In this document: piece by piece, positions 1-5,424 of the stretch
How positions within the stretch are numbered: position 1 is the stretch's first letter
Layout: every line of letters begins with the position of its first letter
Source of the DNA: a virus
Virus record (IMG/VR): IMGVR_UViG_3300011113_000580
Coordinates: 1-20,086 of that record
Length of the DNA stretch: 20,086 nucleotides
Direction: 5' to 3' (one strand)
Position numbers and translations under genes: made by a program
The notes under the pieces: generated by a model
The model's input: the letters and a program-made list of their open reading frames with translations, nothing else
Databases searched by the model: none
Told to the model about the DNA's origin: nothing

Positions 1-130
1 GCAAGCAGTAGAATCTATGAGATATGTGTATAAAAATAATATTAGAACAAATCCAAACGGATTAATAACGGCTAAAAACTTAACTTGGGATAATACAGCC
101 AAAATTATTTATAATACTATTTACGGATAA
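1..130 (+). CDS. C-terminal end of a probable glycosyltransferase (5' truncated by window)
   Basis: An open frame enters from the left edge, with the first whole codon at base 2, and closes at TAA 128-130. It encodes the last 42 residues of a protein. The ending contains NPNGLI followed by LTWDNTAKII, which resembles the C-terminal helix of GT-B (family 1/4) glycosyltransferases, where a Trp-Asp-x-Thr-Ala-like segment packs back on the domain. This is a recollection of family style on a very short fragment, so the product is tentative. That it is coding is well supported by the uninterrupted frame and by the next gene starting 5 bases after the stop. A second, unrelated glycosyltransferase lies at 5425, so glycosylation functions may recur in this genome. 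Confidence 0.5.
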   Translation, partial: QAVESMRYVYKNNIRTNPNGLITAKNLTWDNTAKIIYNTIYG

Positions 131-135
131 ATCAT

Positions 136-651
136 ATGCCAATACCATCAAGAAAACAAAATGAAGATAGACAAAAATTTATTGGTCGTTGTATGAGTAA
201 TGAAACGATGAAAAAAGACTATCCTAATACTCAACAAAGAGTTGCTATTTGCTTGGGACAAACAAAGAAAAAGAGCAAATCCTCTTTGATTGAGATGGTT
301 CATGATGAATTATTAGCAAAAAATTGCTCATGGGATGATGAATGGGATGAGTTTACATGGGATATTGTAGCCAATATTATATATGATGAAGATGATAAGA
401 TCATAGCAGCAGAAAAAAATGGTAGAAAAGTTACTTTAAATAAACCTTTTAGAACTCCAGACGGTCCTAAAAAATTTAGTGTTTATGTTAAAAATGAAAG
501 CGGAAATGTTGTAAAAGTTAATTTTGGTGATCCAAACATGGAAATTAAAAAAGATATTCCCGCTAGACGCAAAAGTTTCAGAGCAAGAATGAGATGTGAC
601 ACACCTGGGCCAAAATGGAAAGCGCGTTATTGGGCCTGTAAATCATGGTGA
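136..651 (+). CDS. Conserved phage protein with two modules, probably structural
   Basis: This is a 171-residue protein starting at the first ATG after the upstream stop. Residues 1-41 form a short module (MPIPSRK, then FIGRCMSNETMKKDYP and QQRVAICLGQ) that I recall at the N-terminus of various phage head-associated proteins. Residues 50-95 are acidic, rich in Trp, Asp and Glu. Residues 97-171 form a second module with LNKPFRTPDGPKKF, VNFGDPNMEI, the basic stretch ARRKSFRARMRC and the aromatic end KWKARYWACKSW. This module also occurs in many phage proteins without a settled function. The basic, Cys/Trp-rich end suggests binding to nucleic acid or another virion protein, which is inference. 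It is followed closely by the ferritin-like gene at 656, suggesting co-transcription. Coding is near certain; function is unknown. Confidence 0.85.
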   Translation: MPIPSRKQNEDRQKFIGRCMSNETMKKDYPNTQQRVAICLGQTKKKSKSSLIEMVHDELLAKNCSWDDEWDEFTWDIVANIIYDEDDKIIAAEKNGRKVTLNKPFRTPDGPKKFSVYVKNESGNVVKVNFGDPNMEIKKDIPARRKSFRARMRCDTPGPKWKARYWACKSW

Positions 652-655
652 AAAT

Positions 656-1186
656 ATGAAAACTATAAAACAATTATTAGAAGAGAATAAAATGGAAACT
701 AAAGCTCAAGAAGTACAAGGCTATAGCTCTGATGCTGTGATAGAACTATTAAAAAAATCATTAAATTTTCATTGGCAACAAACAACATCTTTGTCGGCAC
801 AAGCCGTGCATCTTGAAAGATGGGGTTATAAAAAACTTGCCGCTATTCTAGAAGCAGACGCTAAAGAGGAACATGAACACGCCACCATAAATTTACAAAG
901 ATTAGAATTTTTTGATGTTGATTATCAGCCATTAGTTGTTGCTCCACCAACATGGACTCGTCATGATATGGTGGCCATGATCAAATATAATCTCGATTCT
1001 GTTAGAGAAGCAGCGGCCATAGAAAGAGCCACAATTACAGCAGCAAGGGCTGTAGGAGATGAAATGACAGCAAATACCATGATTCCACTACTGCAAGGTA
1101 GTGAGGACGGTATAAGATTATATGAAGGATACCTTAAACTAATAGAACAAATGGGCATTGATAATTTCTTAACCTTACAGGTATAA
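656..1186 (+). CDS. Ferritin-like (bacterioferritin-like) four-helix protein
   Basis: This 176-residue protein has the helical layout of the bacterioferritin/Dps-like superfamily. Helix A lies around residues 26-52. Helix B carries LEADAKEEHEHA, in which E72 and H75 form the E-x2-H iron-ligand pair. There is then a long loop with FFDVDYQP, helix C around 103-130 and helix D around 135-166, ending EQMGIDNFL as in bacterioferritins (I-G-L-x-N-Y-L). The expected second E-x2-H in helix D reads as GSEDG (148-152), and the helix A glutamate is not evident. The di-iron site may therefore be incomplete and the iron role is uncertain. I chose ATG 656 because it follows the previous stop (649-651) directly. 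ATG 692, which has an AGAAGAG-like sequence upstream, would give a protein 12 residues shorter. A longer in-frame extension to 596 would run through the previous gene and is rejected. Confidence 0.8.
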   Translation: MKTIKQLLEENKMETKAQEVQGYSSDAVIELLKKSLNFHWQQTTSLSAQAVHLERWGYKKLAAILEADAKEEHEHATINLQRLEFFDVDYQPLVVAPPTWTRHDMVAMIKYNLDSVREAAAIERATITAARAVGDEMTANTMIPLLQGSEDGIRLYEGYLKLIEQMGIDNFLTLQV

Positions 1187-1188
1187 CA

Positions 1189-1614
1189 ATGTTTAGATCA
1201 AGAGCAGAAGAAATTTTAGATCAAGTAAAGACAAATATTGAATGTCCACCAGCCACACAAGATATTAGTTTAAATTTAGCTAATAGAAAAATTTGTGTTG
1301 ATAAAGCTAACTACGGCCCTGCAAATCCAGAATTAGACAATCCAGAATTTTGGCAACAAAAAGCTGATTTGTTTAAGACTACTACTGAACAAGCAAAAAC
1401 TATGAGATGCTCTAATTGTGCTGCTTTCATAGTTAAAGAAAAAATGATAAAATGTATTGAAAAAGGTATTTGTGAAGAAGATATGAATGAGGCCGGTAAG
1501 ATTATTGACTTAGCTAATCTAGGTTACTGCGAATTATTTGATTTTAAATGTGCTGGTAGTAGAACTTGTGATGCTTGGATAACTGGCGGCCCATTATCAG
1601 ATTCAAATATATAA
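1189..1614 (+). CDS. Cysteine-rich conserved phage protein, HiPIP-like iron-sulfur candidate
   Basis: This 141-residue protein starts 2 bases after the ferritin-like stop. The first half carries QDISLNLANRKIC, an NYGPANP segment and FWQQKADLF. The second half contains cysteines arranged as MRC74-S-N-C77-AAF, C89, C95, GYC114-ELF, C121 and C127-DAW, followed by GGP. The C-x2-C, C-x-L-F and C-x2-W elements in that order echo the ligand pattern of high-potential iron-sulfur proteins. The protein lacks the export signal usual for bacterial HiPIPs and is longer. I recall the same sequence module in other phages without known function. Metal or Fe-S binding is an inference from cysteine spacing; zinc or disulphides are alternatives. 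Coding is certain from length, context and tight junctions. Confidence 0.85.
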   Translation: MFRSRAEEILDQVKTNIECPPATQDISLNLANRKICVDKANYGPANPELDNPEFWQQKADLFKTTTEQAKTMRCSNCAAFIVKEKMIKCIEKGICEEDMNEAGKIIDLANLGYCELFDFKCAGSRTCDAWITGGPLSDSNI

Positions 1615-1626
1615 ATAAAAATTATA

Positions 1627-1631
1627 AGGAG
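1627..1631 (+). promoter_or_regulatory. Shine-Dalgarno site AAGGA/G for the gene at 1638
   Basis: AAGGAG-type sequence stands 6-7 bases before ATG 1638. It decides between this start and the longer in-frame alternative at 1575, which would lie inside the preceding gene and has no ribosome site. Confidence 0.7.
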
Positions 1632-1637
1632 TTTATT

Positions 1638-2141
1638 ATGAATGATCGTTATAAAGATATACTAAGTTCAGTAAATGAAACTTTAGCAAATGCTGCTAAA
1701 AATACTAGTATTAAATCTAAAGCAGAGGATGGAGATTTTACACAAGTCGAAGAAATGGAAGTTGAAAGTCCAGAAATGGAACTCATGGAATATAAATATG
1801 ATTTTTATACTATGAGTATGGGTGCTATAAAATCAATTGCTGTGCATGCCCAGGCAATACTAGATGCAATAGACAGTCCATCTGTAAAAGAAGGTTTGAC
1901 AGAGAGTTGGTTGCAGGGTAAAATCGCCGTGACAGAAGATTATATGCTAACGATCCACAATTTTCTCATGCATGGAGAAACAGAAACCGATACAGAAGGA
2001 GCGGAGGCAGCAAAGAATCTTCCTGGTTTATGGGAAAATATTCGTAAAAAAAGAGATCGCATGGGGAAAAAATATAAGCCAGCAAAGCCAGGAGACAAAG
2101 ACAGACCAGATCCCGATCAATGGAAAAAATTAACTAAGTAA
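1638..2141 (+). CDS. Conserved phage protein with acidic helical core and basic C-terminal tail
   Basis: This 167-residue protein starts from the ATG with a good AAGGAG site. Residues 1-50 are polar and acidic (EVESPEMELMEY). Residues ~52-115 form a helical domain with SMGAIKSIAVHAQAIL, LTESWLQGKIAV and EDYMLTIHNFLM. The C-terminus is strongly basic: GLWENIRKKRDRMGKKYKP, then a Pro/Lys/Asp-rich end. I recall both the helical domain and the L-W-x-N-I-x-x-K-R tail in many phage proteins located near head genes, sometimes fused to each other or to other modules. A role in the virion or head assembly is plausible but not shown. It closes the first gene group; a 53-base gap with a palindrome separates it from the sigma-factor operon. 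Confidence 0.85.
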   Translation: MNDRYKDILSSVNETLANAAKNTSIKSKAEDGDFTQVEEMEVESPEMELMEYKYDFYTMSMGAIKSIAVHAQAILDAIDSPSVKEGLTESWLQGKIAVTEDYMLTIHNFLMHGETETDTEGAEAAKNLPGLWENIRKKRDRMGKKYKPAKPGDKDRPDPDQWKKLTK

Positions 2142-2148
2142 TATTTAG

Positions 2149-2164
2149 TTAATTAGCTAATTAA
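2149..2164. repeat. 16-bp perfect palindrome upstream of the sigma-factor gene
   Basis: TTAATTAGCTAATTAA is a perfect inverted repeat lying in the 53-base gap between the stop at 2141 and the sigma-factor ATG at 2195. A second, overlapping pair of arms, TAACTAA (2131-2137) and TTAGTTA (2145-2151), could form a small hairpin at the end of the preceding gene. There is no G/C-rich stem or U-run, so it is not a convincing terminator. A symmetric operator for a dimeric regulator is possible. In DNA this AT-rich, one such palindrome per 20 kb is expected by chance, so the intergenic location is the only point in its favour. Confidence 0.4.
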
Positions 2165-2194
2165 AACTTACTAGGACATTAATAAAGGAAAAAT

Positions 2195-2839
2195 ATGATT
2201 ATACCATCAGTTGGTAAGCAGAAGATATCTTATAAAGATCATTCAGAAGTAAATTTTGAGCCACTAGATTTTTATATAAATTTATCTAAAAAAATTATTG
2301 CAAAAATGGGTTCCTCTTTTTTCAATGGTTTATCCAAAGATATGTTGAAGAGCGAGGACTCTATAGCTTTTGTTGCCAATGCTATAATGATGGGCGATTG
2401 GAGATGGAAACAAAATAATGATGATGTAGAAAAACAAAATAAAAGTTTATACTCATATAGGAATCAATGCGCTATCTGGGCAATGAAAACCTATGTTACT
2501 AAACAATATAAGAATAAATACAATAATAAAAAAATTAAAACAGACTATTCTATTAATCATCAGACCGATAGTTTAAGCTTAGAAAGTATTATTCAAGATA
2601 ATTCTCAACGAGAACCAATAGATATTATTATTGAGAAAGAAAACAACAAAGAGATCAACGATCTCCTGTCTAAATTTTTTGAATCTGACATCATTTCTGA
2701 CAAACAAAAAGAATATATAAAACTATATTATTTTGAAAAATTAACACTAGAAAAAATTGGTAAAAAATTTGGAGTAACCAGAGAAGCGATAAGACAAAGC
2801 CTTAGATCGGCTATTAAAAGAATTAGAGAGTTAGTATGA
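2195..2839 (+). CDS. Phage sigma-70-family factor (gp55-like, regions 2 and 4)
   Basis: This 214-residue protein has the layout of a minimal phage sigma factor. Residues ~54-104 resemble region 2, with DSIAFVANAIMMGDWRW and SLYSYRNQCAIWAMKTYV. Residues ~110-165 are an acidic/polar linker where region 3 would normally sit. Residues 168-212 form region 4, with ISDKQKEYIKLYYF, then the helix-turn-helix LTLEKIGKKFGVTREAIRQ and SAIKRIREL. Region 4 binds the -35 element or an equivalent factor and the core flap; region 2 recognises the -10 element. Region 1.1 and region 3 are absent, as in T4 gp55. The start is supported by AAAGGA 8-10 bases upstream. It heads a coupled operon whose next gene overlaps it by 4 bases. 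It most likely directs host RNA polymerase to phage promoters, probably middle or late ones. Confidence 0.85.
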   Translation: MIIPSVGKQKISYKDHSEVNFEPLDFYINLSKKIIAKMGSSFFNGLSKDMLKSEDSIAFVANAIMMGDWRWKQNNDDVEKQNKSLYSYRNQCAIWAMKTYVTKQYKNKYNNKKIKTDYSINHQTDSLSLESIIQDNSQREPIDIIIEKENNKEINDLLSKFFESDIISDKQKEYIKLYYFEKLTLEKIGKKFGVTREAIRQSLRSAIKRIRELV

Positions 2840-3264
2840 ATATATACTCTATTTATGCTATCATAGGAGCTAATCATAAATTTAAAAAAAATTATATTTT
2901 ATCAGTAAATGATCAAGGTATTTTTCTTCCTATAGAAAAAATAAATAATATAAAATTTTTACATAATGAAATAAGATATAATATTAAAAATATGTTTTAT
3001 GATAAAACTAGCGATCTGGTTCAACATATTAATTTATCATATACTGAAGTTCAACATCCACTAGCTTTGCGTTATATAGATTCTATAAATAATAACAATA
3101 ATATTTACACGGAGAATGACTTATTCATATTAACAGGTTTGGTTTTAGACCAAAATCATGAGTCTAAATTAAGTTGGCAAGAATTTTATTTTAAAAAAGA
3201 TATTAAAAATATATCAATTATAGATAATATTATAGATTTTACAATAGAAAAAACAGTATTATGA
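2836..3264 (+). CDS. Hypothetical protein in the sigma-factor operon
   Basis: This 142-residue protein starts with an ATGA overlap on the sigma-factor stop, implying translational coupling. I do not recognise it. It is soluble, with no signal peptide or membrane segment, and rich in Ile, Asn and Lys, reflecting extreme AT content. Visible features are an N-terminal beta-rich stretch (SIYAIIGANHKFKKNYIL), a central HPLALRYIDS and a Tyr/Asp-rich middle. It overlaps the next start by 4 bases. Its position directly behind the sigma gene might indicate a partner or regulator of it, but nothing in the sequence proves that. Confidence 0.75.
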   Translation: MNIYSIYAIIGANHKFKKNYILSVNDQGIFLPIEKINNIKFLHNEIRYNIKNMFYDKTSDLVQHINLSYTEVQHPLALRYIDSINNNNNIYTENDLFILTGLVLDQNHESKLSWQEFYFKKDIKNISIIDNIIDFTIEKTVL

Positions 3265-3644
3265 ATTTATTAAATTTTTTTAAACGTAAAAAATCCGATA
3301 CCAACAAAAAACACAATCAGATAGAGAATACATATTTAGACATTGTTATTTCTTTAAATAAAAATCTAGAAATTGATCTATCAATTTTTTTAGAAGATAA
3401 ATATCAAAATACTAACTTAGATAAGCTTACCTATGCAATGACGTGTGTCGAGTTTATAAATACTGTAGTGTCTGATAAATTAAAACCAGAAGTAACCAAT
3501 ATTATAGACACACAAATTCGTTCACCAATTAATGAGCAGCTAATTAGTGCAATACTATTACTATTGAAAAAAACAGAAAATAAATATTTAGATACAAATA
3601 ATAAAATATATATTAAACCATCTCAGGTTTTTTTAAAATATTAA
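3261..3644 (+). CDS. Hypothetical protein, basic N-terminus and helical
   Basis: This 127-residue protein starts by ATGA coupling with the preceding gene. The N-terminus MNLLNFFKRKKSDTNKKH is amphipathic and basic. The remainder looks helical, with acidic patches (LEIDLSIFLEDKY), the segment LTYAMTCVEFINTVV, and a hydrophobic helix LISAILLLLKK around residues 95-105. I do not recognise the family. A peripheral membrane or protein-binding role would fit the amphipathic start, as inference only. Coding is supported by the coupled start and by the next gene beginning 6 bases after its stop. Confidence 0.72.
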   Translation: MNLLNFFKRKKSDTNKKHNQIENTYLDIVISLNKNLEIDLSIFLEDKYQNTNLDKLTYAMTCVEFINTVVSDKLKPEVTNIIDTQIRSPINEQLISAILLLLKKTENKYLDTNNKIYIKPSQVFLKY

Positions 3645-3650
3645 AATCAT

Positions 3651-4088
3651 ATGGATACAAATAATAAATATATTATTTTTTGGGAGAAATGGAAAGATCC
3701 TTTTGGTTATGATGAAGAAAATAAACAATCTAATATTTTAGATAACCCACCAGATGATTACAACGACTCTGACCCACCAACCTATGCAGAACAAAACTAT
3801 AAGAAAATTAAATGTAAAATTATTGAAACGCCATTTGGTATAATGCCTTTTAATGAAAACACAGCATCAAGTGAAATTTTTAATTTTTGGACTGGTCATG
3901 CCAATTTCCCTGTTACTTTGGATATTGCAAACATAATTGATAACATTGATGGAGTCGAAACATTAAACATATTTACTAAATATAGATTTAGAATAGCAAT
4001 TGGTAAAGCTTTTATTGATTCTGATATTATGAGAAATATTAATAAATCCGTATACGCATACTTAGAGAATAAATATGAGTGTGAATAA
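3651..4088 (+). CDS. Conserved phage protein paired with ClpP-like protease
   Basis: This 145-residue protein begins 6 bases after the previous stop and overlaps the ClpP-like gene by 14 bases. Residues 1-50 are polar and Asp/Pro-rich (NPPDDYNDSDPPTY). Residues ~55-145 form a more conserved-looking domain with IIETPFGIMPFNENTAS, FNFWTGHANFPVT, the helix LDIANIIDNIDGVETL and YRFRIAIGKAF. I recall this F-W-T-G-H ... Y-R-F-R-I pattern from other phage genomes, with no function assigned. The close overlap with the protease gene suggests linked expression. It may be a substrate, adaptor or independent protein; the sequence does not tell. Confidence 0.8.
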   Translation: MDTNNKYIIFWEKWKDPFGYDEENKQSNILDNPPDDYNDSDPPTYAEQNYKKIKCKIIETPFGIMPFNENTASSEIFNFWTGHANFPVTLDIANIIDNIDGVETLNIFTKYRFRIAIGKAFIDSDIMRNINKSVYAYLENKYECE

Positions 4089-4764
4089 TTCTACTAAAGA
4101 ACATGAATTAGACTTAAATAATATTCATGTAAATAATATAGATACTAAAAATAGAGAAATTTTTTTACATTCTTATATTTCAGATCTTGAAGACGAGCCA
4201 GGAATCGACTATAGGGTTGCGACAGTTTTTCAAAAAAATATAAGATATTTGAATAGCATATCCATAGAACCAATATTAATTCATATGCACCTTCCTGGTG
4301 GTTCATGGACCGATTGTCTAGGAATTTATGACGCTATTAAATTCAGTAAATCTAAAGTTATAATATTAGCGTATGGCAGCGTAGAATCCGCTAGTAGTGT
4401 TATTTTACAATCTGCTGATTGTAGAATATTAATGCCAAATACAAATGTAATGCTACATTATGGTTCATTTACTATTAATGAAGAGCATAGCAAAGCAGCC
4501 GCGAGTAGTGTTCAGTGGAACGAAAGAGAATGCGATAAAATGGTTGATATCTTTACTGATAAATGCTTACAAAGTTCTATAGCTAAAAATAAAAATTGGA
4601 AACGACCAATGGCAAAAAAACACATCATCGCACAACTCGCCAATAAATGTGATTGGATACTAACGGCTAATGAAGCGGTTGAATATAATTTTGCTGACGG
4701 TGTATTAGGTACTAAGAGATACTCAAACATTGATGAACTAAAAAATACAATAAAAAGAAAATGA
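4075..4764 (+). CDS. ClpP-fold serine protease
   Basis: This 229-residue protein has the crotonase-like ClpP/S14 fold and a complete triad. The strand-helix segment ILIHMHLPGGSWTDCLGIYD (67-86) corresponds to the I-x-I-N-S-P-G-G region of ClpP. The nucleophile is S105 in YGSVESASS, where bacterial ClpP has G-x-A-A-S-M. The base is H128 in NVMLHYGS. The acid is D193 in KCDWILTANEAVEYNFADG, matching the R-D-x-F-x-S-x-x-E-A stretch. Length is near host ClpP (about 200) plus a polar 40-residue N-terminal extension. No Clp ATPase is visible in the window, so it could use a host ATPase, act alone as a prohead or processing protease, or cleave peptides. Its start overlaps the previous gene and its end overlaps the DeoC-like gene by 4 bases. 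Confidence 0.88.
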   Translation: MSVNNSTKEHELDLNNIHVNNIDTKNREIFLHSYISDLEDEPGIDYRVATVFQKNIRYLNSISIEPILIHMHLPGGSWTDCLGIYDAIKFSKSKVIILAYGSVESASSVILQSADCRILMPNTNVMLHYGSFTINEEHSKAAASSVQWNERECDKMVDIFTDKCLQSSIAKNKNWKRPMAKKHIIAQLANKCDWILTANEAVEYNFADGVLGTKRYSNIDELKNTIKRK

Positions 4765-5423
4765 CATATTTAGAATATGCAATATATGATCTCGACAATA
4801 CAGAAGTTGAGATTAAATCTAATATAGAACTAGCTATACAACAACGTGTTAATGTTATCTCTGTACCATTTGCATTAACTAAATTTTGCAAATCACTAGT
4901 CAAAGGCACAGATATTTTAGTATCTAATGCCATAGATTATCCTCTAGGTATTTCAGATACAAAAACTAGAAATAGCGCAATATCAAATGCTATAGATAAT
5001 GGTGCTCAAAAAATTGATCTTGTATTACAAAATAACTATTTAAGTTTAAAAAAATATGATAAGCTAAAACAAGATATATATTCAAATTTAGAAATTTGTA
5101 AAAAGTATAATATAGAACTTTGCTTCTACTTAGAGTATAGGACATTTACTCATCAGTCTTTAATAAAAGCATGTAATATGCTATATGAAACAGGTTCTAT
5201 CAATAATGTGTACGTTTCCACCGGATATATGCTAGACAATATTGATGATAATATCATAGCTGTGGTTCTATTAAAACAAAAAACAAATATAAATACCATA
5301 TTTAGCGGAAATATTTGGACAGAACAACACGTCAGAACTCTTGTAAAAAATAATATTAATCATATTAGATTTAATAATATCTATAGTGCAATTTTATATA
5401 ATAAATATTTACTAAGCACATAA
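4761..5423 (+). CDS. DeoC-fold (deoxyribose-phosphate aldolase-like) protein, probably catalytically altered
   Basis: This 220-residue TIM-barrel protein resembles deoxyribose-phosphate aldolase (DERA). The N-terminal part holds VSVPFALT-like and NAIDYPLGISDTKTR segments (DERA: V-x-x-F-P-x-G). The middle has AIDNGAQKIDLVL with D86 in place of DERA D102, then ELCFYLEYRTFT. The late strand NVYVSTGYMLD aligns with the DERA K-T-S-T-G strand, but the Schiff-base lysine position is Y151. The second active-site lysine region (K-A-S-G-G) reads TIFSGNI. The fold seems kept while both lysines are lost, so ordinary DERA activity is unlikely. It sits between ClpP and a glycosyltransferase, coupled by a 4-base overlap upstream and 1 base from the next start. 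It could bind a sugar phosphate or act as a structural or regulatory protein. The fold call is good; the function is unknown. Confidence 0.78.
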   Translation: MTYLEYAIYDLDNTEVEIKSNIELAIQQRVNVISVPFALTKFCKSLVKGTDILVSNAIDYPLGISDTKTRNSAISNAIDNGAQKIDLVLQNNYLSLKKYDKLKQDIYSNLEICKKYNIELCFYLEYRTFTHQSLIKACNMLYETGSINNVYVSTGYMLDNIDDNIIAVVLLKQKTNINTIFSGNIWTEQHVRTLVKNNINHIRFNNIYSAILYNKYLLST

Positions 5424-5424
5424 C

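Noticed and set aside
1610-1617. TATAAATA, identical to the T4 late promoter -10 box, 20 bases before ATG 1638.
   Set aside because: The same 8-mer also occurs inside genes (near 5288, 6811, 6858 and 7055), and at this AT content about three to four copies per 20 kb are expected by chance. Not evidence of a promoter alone.
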